From an uncultured Oscillospiraceae bacterium (GTDB lineage Bacteria; Bacillota; Clostridia; Oscillospirales; Ruminococcaceae): a DNA stretch of 6,608 nt. The stretch covers positions 1-6,608 of the forward strand of contig CAUABB010000081.1 in the NCBI GenBank assembly GCA_958427155.1. Reading direction: 5' to 3'. The notes below the pieces were generated by a model. The model was not told where the DNA came from. It did not search any database and was given only the letters and a program-made list of their open reading frames with translations. Shown here one piece after another: positions 1 through 5,647 of the stretch. Positions within the stretch are counted from its first letter, which is position 1. Each line of letters starts with the position of its first letter. Made by a program: the position numbers and the translations under genes.

Positions 1-1
1 A

Positions 2-592
2 TTTACAAAATATAACCTTGATTTTGCGGATGATGTTCTTCATCTTTATAAAGAAGGATTTGACCAGCTTTCGGTAGAGCCGGTTGTTTCTGATCCGGAA
101 AAGGATTATGCAATTACTGAGAAGGATTTTCCGAGGATTTTTGAAGAGTATGAAAAGCTCGCGAAAGAACTGATTCGCCTGAAAAAAGAGGGAAAAGTCA
201 TCAACTTTTTTCACTTTATGCTCGATTTAGATCAGGGACCGTGTGCAATTAAACGGCTGCGTGGTTGTGGCTGCGGAAATGAGTATGTGGCGGTCACGCC
301 AGACGGAGATATTTATCCATGCCATCAGTTTGTCGGAATGAAAGAATGGAAGATGGGAAATCTTCATGATGGGACTTTTGATTTTAAAATGAAGGACTAT
401 TTTTCTCAGACAACAGTTTATAATAAAAGTGACTGTAAGGACTGCTGGGCAAAATTTTACTGTAGCGGTGGCTGTAATGCCAATAACTTGCAGTATGAAG
501 GGGATGTTCTCAAGTCGCACAAACTTTCCTGCGAACTTGAGAAAAAACGGTTGGAATGTGCAATTATGATTAAGGCGGCTCTTGCTGACTGA
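2..592 (+). CDS. scfB: SCIFF peptide radical SAM maturase (six-cysteine peptide maturase), C-terminal part
   Basis: This is the 3' end of a gene that enters from the left edge; the frame is open from base 2 and 196 residues are visible. The C-terminal region is a SPASM-type auxiliary iron-sulfur domain. It shows RGCGCGNEY, then GDIYPC (a Gx4C pattern, visible residues 102-107), then a Cx2Cx5Cx3C block (visible residues 145, 148, 154, 158; CSGGCNANN) and further cysteines at 177 and 186. This combination is the hallmark of the maturase that forms thioether cross-links in the small cysteine-rich SCIFF peptide of Clostridia (TIGR03974 type; CteB in C. thermocellum), a cytosolic S-adenosylmethionine enzyme. 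The radical SAM CxxxCxxC motif and the precursor peptide gene should lie upstream, outside the window. The ATG at 218 is internal, since homologous sequence continues upstream of it. Family assignment rests on recognition of the SPASM pattern; the substrate is inferred from the family. Confidence 0.9.
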   Translation, partial: FTKYNLDFADDVLHLYKEGFDQLSVEPVVSDPEKDYAITEKDFPRIFEEYEKLAKELIRLKKEGKVINFFHFMLDLDQGPCAIKRLRGCGCGNEYVAVTPDGDIYPCHQFVGMKEWKMGNLHDGTFDFKMKDYFSQTTVYNKSDCKDCWAKFYCSGGCNANNLQYEGDVLKSHKLSCELEKKRLECAIMIKAALAD

Positions 593-641
593 CGAGAGCA
601 ATAAGATAAAATTAAATCGGAGTTAGATTGGGGCGGTAAGA

Positions 642-1445
642 ATGAAAAAAGTATCCTTTATTGGAGCAGGTAATATGGCTACGGCGATTATCAAAGGGAT
701 GATGCAGAGTGAGAGAGCCGCTTCCTATCAGGTTAGCGCTTATGATGTTTTGCCTGAAAAAGCTGAAAGCCTGAGAAGTTTAGGTGTGATATCAGTAAGA
801 ACGGTTTCTGATGCGGTCTCTGATGCGAATCTTCTTTTTCTTTCAGTGAAACCACAGAATTTTGAAGAGGTATTAACTGAGGTGAAACCTGCTTTTTCAG
901 AGAAAACCGTCGTTGTATCAATTGCGGCAGGAATAACGGCTTCTTATATTAAAAAGTTTCTTGGCGAAGCCTGTAAAGTGGTCCTGGTTATGCCTAATAC
1001 ACCGCTCCTTTTAGGAACGGGAGCTTCTGCCCTCGCGCGGATTGCGCCGACTAGTAGCGAGGAATTTGAAAGCGTCTGCGATATTTTTGCCGCTAGTGGA
1101 GAAATTGCTGTTATTCCGGAAGATCAAATGAAAGAGATTATCGCAATTAATGGCAGTAGTCCGGCATTTATTTATCTGTTTACTAAAGGATTTATGGAGT
1201 ATGCAAAGACAGTTGGAATTGATCAGGAAGCCGCATTAAAGCTTTTTTGTCAGACGTTAAAGGGTTCTGCGGAAATGATGCTCCACTCCGGCAACGGTAT
1301 TGATGAGTTGATTCAAATGGTGAGTTCTAAAGGCGGGACGACAATTGCTGGTTTGGAACGCTTTGAGGCGCATCATTTGCTTGATGCAGTTCAGGATGCT
1401 TGTGAGCATTGTACCAAACGCGCTTATGAGCTTTCTAAAAGTTGA
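642..1445 (+). CDS. proC: pyrroline-5-carboxylate reductase
   Basis: Cytosolic enzyme of the last step of proline synthesis: it reduces 1-pyrroline-5-carboxylate to L-proline with NAD(P)H. At 267 residues the length is normal for ProC. The N-terminal Rossmann fold begins with the dinucleotide-binding loop IGAGNMA (residues 7-13), followed by SVKPQ (68-72), SIAAGI (93-98) and MPNTP (117-121), all standard in the family. The C-terminal dimerisation domain carries the ProC signature around SSKGGTTIAGL (228-238). The substrate-loop motif usually written SGSGPAY reads NGSSPAF here (170-176), a conservative variant. The ATG at 642 is preceded by a G-rich ribosome binding site (GGGGCGG, 630-636) five bases upstream. 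The gene starts 49 bases after the maturase with no convincing terminator between them, so the two may be co-transcribed. A long hairpin follows 12 bases after the stop. Confidence 0.96.
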   Translation: MKKVSFIGAGNMATAIIKGMMQSERAASYQVSAYDVLPEKAESLRSLGVISVRTVSDAVSDANLLFLSVKPQNFEEVLTEVKPAFSEKTVVVSIAAGITASYIKKFLGEACKVVLVMPNTPLLLGTGASALARIAPTSSEEFESVCDIFAASGEIAVIPEDQMKEIIAINGSSPAFIYLFTKGFMEYAKTVGIDQEAALKLFCQTLKGSAEMMLHSGNGIDELIQMVSSKGGTTIAGLERFEAHHLLDAVQDACEHCTKRAYELSKS

Positions 1446-1446
1446 G

Positions 1447-1476
1447 ACATAGTTAAGCCCCCAAGTTGCATATACT
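1447..1476 (+). promoter_or_regulatory. possible sigma-E-type (mother-cell) promoter for spoIIM
   Basis: ACATAGT (1447-1453) and CATATACT (1469-1476) are separated by 15 bases. They resemble the Bacillus sigma-E consensus (-35 near kmATATT, -10 near CATACAnT) with about 5 of 7 and 6 of 8 matches. B. subtilis spoIIM is known to be sigma-E controlled, which makes the location sensible. Initiation would fall near 1483, in the loop of the downstream hairpin. The matches are imperfect and this is inference. Confidence 0.35.
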
Positions 1477-1511
1477 GTATTGTTCGGTGTATGAGATAAG
1501 GGGGTGTTTTT
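1458..1511 (+). terminator. long imperfect hairpin with T-tract between proC and spoIIM (terminator and/or RBS-sequestering structure)
   Basis: CCCCC (1458-1462) pairs with GGGGG (1500-1504). After an A/A internal loop, G1465-T1467 pair with 1495-1497. After a G/A mismatch, CATATACTG (1469-1477) pairs with CGGTGTATG (1485-1493), two of its nine pairs being G-T wobbles. The loop is about 7 bases (1478-1484), and the stem is followed by TG and TTTTT (1507-1511). This looks like an intrinsic terminator for proC, but the GGGGGTG of its 3' arm is also the Shine-Dalgarno sequence of the next gene, whose ATG is at 1512. The pairing is read directly; the terminator role is inferred. Confidence 0.55.
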
Positions 1512-2153
1512 ATGGCCCGGACAAGCGGTACATTGCCGTCTGGCGGAATGGCAGCGATCCGTCGGGTATTTCGCAGAAATAAAATTATGTCAGTTTTGTT
1601 AGTATCGTTCCTGGTAGCGATGCTTTATGGGTCGGTTTTGATTTCTCAAGCGGATGAATCATTAAAAAACAAGCTTGTATTCCTTACACAAGAATACCTT
1701 TCTATAAGAGGGGAACAGTCAGTACTGTCTACTTTTCTGACAAGTATTTCAACCTTATCAATTTATCTCGTTTCGGGTTTTTTACTTGGCTTTTTTGCTT
1801 TTGGGCAACCCTGTTGTATTTTTATTATCCTGTTTCGTGGCTTTGGACTCGGCCTTTCAATGGGACAGATTTATTTGGATTATCAGGCACAGGGAGTTGT
1901 TTATTGTTTAGTTTTGATTGTTCCAGCTGCGGTGTTATTTACTTTGATTTTGACTGCTGCATTAAAAGATTCTATCCAGCTGTCTAACTTGTTTTTGGCA
2001 GTCCTGTTTCCAAGATTCGGAAATTTGGCAGCTCAGGAGTCTTTATTAAAAGTGTATACAATTAGGTATCTGGTATATTTCCTGTTGACCTTTTTGATTG
2101 CTGCTTTGGAATCTGGAATGAATTTCCTCTTTTCCGGAATTATTCCGCTCTAA
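1512..2153 (+). CDS. spoIIM: stage II sporulation protein M-like integral membrane protein
   Basis: A 213-residue polytopic membrane protein, close in length to B. subtilis SpoIIM. A short basic N-terminus (RRVFRRNK, 17-24) is followed by about five hydrophobic segments near residues 25-44, 72-97, 100-120, 126-149 and 183-206. An extracytoplasmic loop of about 27 residues follows the first. The central segment carries the glycine-rich FRGFGLGLSMG (108-118), the type of conserved motif seen in the SpoIIM/DUF95 family (PF01944). In Bacillus, SpoIIM forms the engulfment complex with SpoIID and SpoIIP, which remodels septal peptidoglycan as the mother cell engulfs the forespore. The ATG at 1512 has a strong GGGGGTG ribosome site (1500-1506) embedded in the upstream hairpin. 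Neighbours do not relate to sporulation. The family call rests on length, topology and the glycine motif; another SpoIIM-superfamily membrane protein is possible. Confidence 0.68.
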   Translation: MARTSGTLPSGGMAAIRRVFRRNKIMSVLLVSFLVAMLYGSVLISQADESLKNKLVFLTQEYLSIRGEQSVLSTFLTSISTLSIYLVSGFLLGFFAFGQPCCIFIILFRGFGLGLSMGQIYLDYQAQGVVYCLVLIVPAAVLFTLILTAALKDSIQLSNLFLAVLFPRFGNLAAQESLLKVYTIRYLVYFLLTFLIAALESGMNFLFSGIIPL

Positions 2154-2189
2154 GTCCTTACAGATTTGGCCAGATGTGTACATTCTATA

Positions 2190-2209
2190 AATAAAACAGG
2201 TGTTTTATT
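2190..2209 (+). repeat. perfect 8-bp inverted repeat overlapping the -35 of the DUF624 promoter
   Basis: AATAAAAC (2190-2197) and GTTTTATT (2202-2209) are exact reverse complements around a 4-base centre (AGGT). The right arm overlaps the first two bases of the TTGACA -35 box (2208-2213). It could be an operator or a weak AT-rich terminator for spoIIM; only one G-C pair is present in the stem and no separate T-run follows, so an efficient terminator is unlikely. Confidence 0.5.
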
Positions 2210-2236
2210 GACAAAAGCTTTTGATTTTTGCATAAT
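2208..2236 (+). promoter_or_regulatory. sigma-A promoter for the DUF624-PHP-malic enzyme-TSCPD operon
   Basis: A perfect TTGACA -35 box (2208-2213) is followed, after exactly 17 bases, by CATAAT (2231-2236), one mismatch from TATAAT. Transcription would begin near 2243, giving a short leader of about 30 bases before the TTG start at 2273. Two palindromes (2190-2209 and 2212-2223) overlap or sit between the promoter boxes. Confidence 0.75.
2212..2223 (+). repeat. perfect 12-bp palindrome in the promoter spacer
   Basis: CAAAAGCTTTTG is its own reverse complement and overlaps the end of the -35 box, filling most of the left half of the -35/-10 spacer. The position is that of a typical repressor operator. 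No regulator is encoded in the window, so any operator role is inference from position. Confidence 0.4.
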
Positions 2237-2272
2237 AAAACTGTTAAGTAACTTTTTGAGAGGATGTTTAAG

Positions 2273-3208
2273 TTGGCATTTGGTCTCTTTAGTTCCAGTG
2301 ATAACGTCGGGCCGGGAGTTGATAAAGAGCGGCCTGAAAAAAAACGTTTTTTTCTGTTTTTTGAGCTTTACTTTCGAAAATTTGGAAAAATGATGTATAC
2401 CAGCCTGTTATATTGTCTATTTTTATTGCCGTCAGCGGCGTTGACAGTGTTGGGGTTTCTTTTTTTCAGGGCTCCATTCAATTTAATCGGTTTGGTGCTC
2501 GGTTTAGCGCTAATTGGTCCGCCTACTTGCGGATTTACTTATCTTCTCCGTCAGATGTCATTGGAACGGCCGATTTTTATTTGGCATGATTTCTGGAATA
2601 CGCTTAAAAAAAATGCTAAGCAGTCGCTATGCTTTTCCTGCTTAGATGCGGTGGTCGTTTTTTTAGTAGTTGTCAGTCTTCAGTTCTCATTATCCCAGTT
2701 CAATGTTGGGGTCATGCAGTATATCTTGGTAATCTGCTATTGTGCACTGGCTTTAGTTTTTCTGATGATGCATTATTACATTTATTTGATGATGATTACA
2801 CTCGATCTCAAAATTTCTCAACTTATTAAAAATTCCTTAATTTTAACGGTGGCCGGGCTTAGGACAAATTTAATTACCACGTTTTTTATGTTGGTCATGG
2901 CGATTATCCCCGCGTTGATCATTCAACTCGATTTTTTAATCCTTATTCTTGTTATTTTAGTACCGCTATTCTATGCTTCTTTACTGGGCTTTATTATAGT
3001 CTTTAATTCATTTCCACATATTAAAAGGCTTTTGATCGACCCGTATTATGCCGCGCATCCGGAAGCGCGAAAAAATAATCCGTTTGGCTTTGAAACAGGT
3101 GATGAAGAAGACGAACCTGTGTTTACTGATCTTGGTACTTTGGAACCGAAAGCGAAATCTGCTTCGGCTTCTAAAACGCAAAGTAGTAATAAAAAAACGA
3201 TTTCCTAA
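2273..3208 (+). CDS. DUF624 (YesL-like) family membrane protein
   Basis: An integral membrane protein of 311 residues if started at TTG 2273. An ATG lies three codons upstream (2264), but the purine-rich ribosome site GAGAGG (2258-2263) directly abuts it, whereas it is nine bases from the TTG. The N-terminus contains GLFSSSD and GPGVDKE, then RFFLFFELYFRKFGK (25-39), which together are typical of Clostridial DUF624/YesL proteins (PF04854). About six hydrophobic segments follow (near 41-63, 69-88, 122-140, 148-173, 199-219, 221-245). A family-like loop IFIWHDFWNTLKKN (101-114) lies between the second and third. The C-terminal tail (about 250-311) is cytosolic-looking, acidic (GDEEDE, 276-281) and then Ser/Lys-rich. 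Family members are often found with sugar-uptake genes (YesL in Bacillus), but none is seen here, and the molecular function is unknown. It is the first gene of the operon and carries its own promoter. Confidence 0.8.
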   Translation: MAFGLFSSSDNVGPGVDKERPEKKRFFLFFELYFRKFGKMMYTSLLYCLFLLPSAALTVLGFLFFRAPFNLIGLVLGLALIGPPTCGFTYLLRQMSLERPIFIWHDFWNTLKKNAKQSLCFSCLDAVVVFLVVVSLQFSLSQFNVGVMQYILVICYCALALVFLMMHYYIYLMMITLDLKISQLIKNSLILTVAGLRTNLITTFFMLVMAIIPALIIQLDFLILILVILVPLFYASLLGFIIVFNSFPHIKRLLIDPYYAAHPEARKNNPFGFETGDEEDEPVFTDLGTLEPKAKSASASKTQSSNKKTIS

Positions 3209-3228
3209 CAGGAAATTTTATGTTTTCC
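3200..3228 (+). terminator. weak hairpin at the DUF624 stop codon, possible attenuator
   Basis: ATTTCCT (3200-3206) and AGGAAAT (3210-3216) are exact reverse complements with a 3-base loop (AAC), followed by a broken T-run (TTTATGTTTT, 3217-3226). The hairpin overlaps the TAA stop at 3206-3208. An alternative pairing of GGAAA (3211-3215) with TTTCC (3224-3228) is mutually exclusive with it. The stem is short with only two G-C pairs, so it would at most partly reduce read-through to the PHP gene. Confidence 0.25.
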
Positions 3229-3250
3229 AATCTGAGAGGAGTGAATAAAA

Positions 3251-4102
3251 TTGAAAGGCGACTTGCACTGTCACACAAAGTTGTCTGACAGCTCAGAGGG
3301 GATTGAGGATGTGATTGCTCTGGCTAAAAGGATAGGGCTAGACTTTATATCACTGACTGATCATGACACAATGGCTTCATTTTCAAGATCTAAAATATTG
3401 GCAGAACGTTATGGAATTCATGTTATTCCGGGAGTGGAATTTTCGGCTTATGACGAACTTCGCAACCGAAAAGTACATATTCTCTGTTATCTGCCACTTA
3501 AGCCAGATCGTTTGGAAGGACTTTGCATCCGTGCGAACGAATCCCGCAAAAAAGCCGGTAATGAGATGGCGAAACTTGTTATGAAAAAGTATCCTATTAC
3601 GGCGGAGTCAATTACCAAATATTCTTCTGGTTCTAATTGTATTTATAAGCAGCATATTATGCGGGCTTTATTTGATGCGGGTTATACAACTTCGATTTAT
3701 GGTGGGCTTTTTCAAGAATTGTTTAACAAAGAGACAGGAAGTTGCCTTGTCTCCTATCGTTACCCAAATGTTTATGAGGTGTTAGATGCCATTCATCAGG
3801 CGGGCGGTATTGCGGTCATGGCTCATCCAAGCGTTTACCGTTCTATGGACTTACTGTGTGAGCTGACAGAGAAAGGGCTATTGGACGGAGTGGAAGTTTA
3901 TCATCCTCGTAACACACAAGAGGATCGAAACAGCTGTTTGTCTCTGGCGCAGAAGAAGGGGCTTCTGGTAACTGGTGGATCCGATTTTCACGGCATGTAT
4001 TCTTCAACCGATCGGAGCTTTATCGGTAGTGAGGTCGTTCATCGTGATGCGTTGGATCAGTTGTTCCAGATTTCTAACAAATATAAGGAGAGTACAAGGT
4101 AA
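3251..4102 (+). CDS. PHP-domain phosphoesterase (TrpH/YciV/RNase AM-like)
   Basis: A 283-residue cytosolic metal-dependent hydrolase of the polymerase and histidinol phosphatase (PHP) family. All metal-binding motifs are visible in order: DLHCHTKLSD (4-13; H6, H8, D13), TDHDT (36-40), PGVEFSA (60-66; E63), H76 in VHIL, H135 in the insert, AHPS (191-194; H192) and GSDFHG (243-248; D245, H247). The insert between about residues 85 and 180 matches the layout of the YciV/TrpH subgroup. Characterised relatives are 3',5'-nucleoside bisphosphate phosphatases or short-RNA 5'-3' exonucleases, so a nucleotide or RNA-end substrate is likely but not proven. The start is TTG 3251 with GAGAGGAG (3235-3242) eight bases upstream; the nearby GTG at 3241 is out of frame. 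The TAA stop (4100-4102) abuts the ATG of the malic enzyme with no gap, implying translational coupling. Confidence 0.88.
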   Translation: MKGDLHCHTKLSDSSEGIEDVIALAKRIGLDFISLTDHDTMASFSRSKILAERYGIHVIPGVEFSAYDELRNRKVHILCYLPLKPDRLEGLCIRANESRKKAGNEMAKLVMKKYPITAESITKYSSGSNCIYKQHIMRALFDAGYTTSIYGGLFQELFNKETGSCLVSYRYPNVYEVLDAIHQAGGIAVMAHPSVYRSMDLLCELTEKGLLDGVEVYHPRNTQEDRNSCLSLAQKKGLLVTGGSDFHGMYSSTDRSFIGSEVVHRDALDQLFQISNKYKESTR

Positions 4103-5281
4103 ATGGACATAAAAGAAAAAGCTGTTTTAGCTCATGAGAAATGGAAAGGAAAAATTGAAATTGTTTCCCGTGCGCCGATTACAAATCGTGAGGAGCTTTC
4201 GGTTGCTTATACGCCTGGAGTTGCACAACCATGTCTGGAAATTCAAAAAGATCCGGAAAAGGCTTATGAATTAACCAGAAAAGGGAATTTGGTCGCGGTG
4301 ATTACTGATGGTACTGCTGTGCTCGGCCTTGGCGATATTGGCCCGGAGGCGGCGATGCCTGTCATGGAGGGAAAGTGTGCTCTTTTTAAGGAGTTTGCTG
4401 ATGTAGATGCCTTTCCGCTCTGTGTGGCTTCTAAAGATGTAGACGAAATTGTTCGTACAATCAGTTTAATTGCCCCTTCTTTCGGTGGCATTAATTTAGA
4501 GGACATTGCTGCGCCCCGCTGTTTTGAAATTGAGTCTCGCTTAAAAGAAATTCTGGATATTCCTGTTTTTCATGATGATCAGCATGGCACTGCAATCGTT
4601 GCTCTTGCGGCGTTGCTTAATTCTTCCAAGCTCGCCGGGAAAAAGCTTGATGAAATGACGATGGTGATTAACGGTGCCGGTGCGGCTGGAATTGCGATTG
4701 CCAAGCTAATGTTGATGGCTGGGTTGAAGGATTTGATTCTCTGCGATATTAACGGAATCATTTATGAGGGAGCTTCAGGCCTTAATGAGGCTCAAAGTCG
4801 TCTGGCAAGAGTGACAAACCGTTCAGGAAAACGTGGAACCTTGGCAGATGCCCTAATAGGCGCAGATGTCTTTCTTGGTGTGTCTCGCCCAAATCTTGTC
4901 ACGCCGCAGATGATTAGTACAATGGCTGAGAAACCCATTGTTTTCGCAATGGCAAATCCTGCTCCTGAAATTCTTCCGGAGGATGCAATAAAAGGCGGAG
5001 CCTTTATTGTTGGAACGGGCCGTAGTGATTATCCAAACCAGATTAACAATGTTCTTGCGTTTCCTGGTATTTTTAAAGGCGCTCTTCAAGCCCGTGTTAG
5101 TGATATTACCGATGAAATGAAGCTGGCAGCGGCTTACGGAATCGCTTCTATTATTCCTGAGGATGAGTTGAGAACGGATAATATCCTGCCTGATGCTTTT
5201 AATAAAGAGGTTGCCATTAATGTGGCAAAAGCGGTTTATGATATTGGAATGCGTGAAAAACAGGAGGAAGGATTAAAATGA
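4103..5281 (+). CDS. NAD(P)-dependent malic enzyme (oxaloacetate-decarboxylating)
   Basis: Cytosolic enzyme that oxidatively decarboxylates L-malate to pyruvate and CO2 while reducing NAD(P)+. The 392-residue length fits the short bacterial form without a phosphotransacetylase-like extension. Visible motifs: SRAPITNREELSVAYTPGVA (22-41) with the presumed catalytic Tyr36; EGKCALFKEF (89-98) with the catalytic Lys91; NLEDIAAPRCFEIE (131-144), whose E133 and D134 are divalent metal ligands; and FHDDQHGTA (156-164) with metal ligand D159. The Rossmann loop is NGAGAAGIAI (190-199). An Asp (D215 in LCDING) follows the second Rossmann strand, which would favour NAD over NADP, though this is only a rule of thumb. 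Start ATG 4103 immediately follows the PHP stop; AAGGAG lies at 4085-4090 inside the preceding gene. The stop overlaps the next start by four bases (ATGA, 5278-5281). Confidence 0.95.
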   Translation: MDIKEKAVLAHEKWKGKIEIVSRAPITNREELSVAYTPGVAQPCLEIQKDPEKAYELTRKGNLVAVITDGTAVLGLGDIGPEAAMPVMEGKCALFKEFADVDAFPLCVASKDVDEIVRTISLIAPSFGGINLEDIAAPRCFEIESRLKEILDIPVFHDDQHGTAIVALAALLNSSKLAGKKLDEMTMVINGAGAAGIAIAKLMLMAGLKDLILCDINGIIYEGASGLNEAQSRLARVTNRSGKRGTLADALIGADVFLGVSRPNLVTPQMISTMAEKPIVFAMANPAPEILPEDAIKGGAFIVGTGRSDYPNQINNVLAFPGIFKGALQARVSDITDEMKLAAAYGIASIIPEDELRTDNILPDAFNKEVAINVAKAVYDIGMREKQEEGLK

Positions 5282-5523
5282 CCATTGAATATAAACCTCA
5301 TGGAGTATGTTCGCAGAAAATCATTGTTGAGGTGGACGACGACAAGATTGTGAAATCTGTTCAGTTTGTAGGAGGCTGTAGTGGAAATACACAAGGTGTG
5401 GCAGCGCTTGCAGTTGGGAAACCGGTTGATGAACTGATTGAAAAGTTATCGGGGATTAAATGTGGCTTTAAAAATACTTCATGTCCGGCGCAGTTTGCTG
5501 AGGCTTTAAAACAGATTCATTGA
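5278..5523 (+). CDS. four-cysteine TSCPD-domain protein (TIGR03905-like)
   Basis: A small 81-residue protein of unknown function. It carries four cysteines: C11 in GVCS, C34 in the GGCSGN motif (32-37), C62 in KCGF, and C69 in TSCPAQ (67-72), which corresponds to the TSCPD motif. The TSCPD domain is otherwise known as the C-terminal part of some adenosylcobalamin-dependent (class II) ribonucleotide reductases; free-standing versions with four cysteines occur widely in Clostridia and other anaerobes. Cysteine spacing suggests binding of a metal ion, probably zinc, or thiol chemistry, but this is inference. The ATG overlaps the malic enzyme stop (ATGA) and has a near-perfect AGGAGG (5262-5267) inside that gene, so its expression is coupled to malic enzyme. 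It is the last gene of the operon, 21 bases before a strong terminator. Confidence 0.88.
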   Translation: MTIEYKPHGVCSQKIIVEVDDDKIVKSVQFVGGCSGNTQGVAALAVGKPVDELIEKLSGIKCGFKNTSCPAQFAEALKQIH

Positions 5524-5544
5524 ATTATTTGGCGGATATTAAAG

Positions 5545-5581
5545 AAAAAGAGTAGGCGAAATTGTTTTGCCTACTCTTTTT
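5545..5581 (+). terminator. strong rho-independent terminator closing the operon
   Basis: A perfect 13-bp inverted repeat pairs AAAAAGAGTAGGC (5545-5557) with GCCTACTCTTTTT (5569-5581) around an 11-base loop, whose GAAA and TTTT can pair further. The A-tract on the left and T-tract on the right mean it would also work on the opposite strand. It separates the TSCPD gene from the lipoprotein gene. Confidence 0.95.
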
Positions 5582-5590
5582 ATACTGTCA

Positions 5591-5619
5591 TTGTCTCTCT
5601 GTATAAACGGTGATATAAT
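5591..5619 (+). promoter_or_regulatory. sigma-A promoter with extended -10 for the lipoprotein gene
   Basis: TTGTCT (5591-5596, 4 of 6 to consensus) lies 17 bases upstream of a perfect TATAAT (5614-5619), which is preceded by TGA (5611-5613), giving the extended -10 form TGnTATAAT. Transcription should start near 5626, immediately after the preceding terminator, leaving a leader of about 20 bases with the ribosome site. No riboswitch-sized leader is present. Confidence 0.82.
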
Positions 5620-5631
5620 AAAACTAAAAAG

Positions 5632-5639
5632 AGGAGGGG
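5632..5639 (+). promoter_or_regulatory. ribosome binding site that fixes the lipoprotein start
   Basis: AGGAGGGG lies eight bases before the ATG at 5648. A closer ATG at 5641 is in another frame and reaches a stop after four codons (TAA at 5653-5655), so the site serves 5648. Confidence 0.8.
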
Positions 5640-5647
5640 AATGGTAT

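Noticed and set aside
218..220. ATG at 218 as the start of a small SPASM-only protein
   Set aside because: The same frame is open to the left edge with residues consistent with the maturase, and no good ribosome site precedes 218.
578..599. GCTCTT/GAGAGC inverted repeat around the maturase stop as a terminator
   Set aside because: Only about six pairs with a 10-base loop and no T-run afterwards; co-transcription with proC is more likely.
227..601. Long open frame on the minus strand opposite the SCIFF maturase
   Set aside because: It is the antisense shadow of a well-conserved coding region; no ribosome site or recognisable protein features.
2264..2266. ATG at 2264 as the start of the DUF624 protein
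   Set aside because: The GAGAGG ribosome site touches this ATG with no spacing; the in-frame TTG at 2273 has nine bases of spacing and fits the family N-terminus. It differs by only three residues and cannot be fully excluded.
2166..2393. 75-residue open frame between spoIIM and the DUF624 gene
   Set aside because: It overlaps the promoter, leader and start of the DUF624 gene in another frame, and the product has no recognisable features.
3048..3248. 66-residue open frame at the end of the DUF624 gene
   Set aside because: Out-of-frame shadow of the Lys/Glu-rich tail; basic, low-complexity product and no ribosome site.
4264..5089. Three minus-strand open frames opposite malic enzyme
   Set aside because: Antisense shadows of a strongly conserved enzyme, without start signals.
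5582..5647. Riboswitch or leader RNA upstream of the lipoprotein
   Set aside because: Only about 20 bases lie between the predicted transcript start and the start codon, too short for a structured leader.
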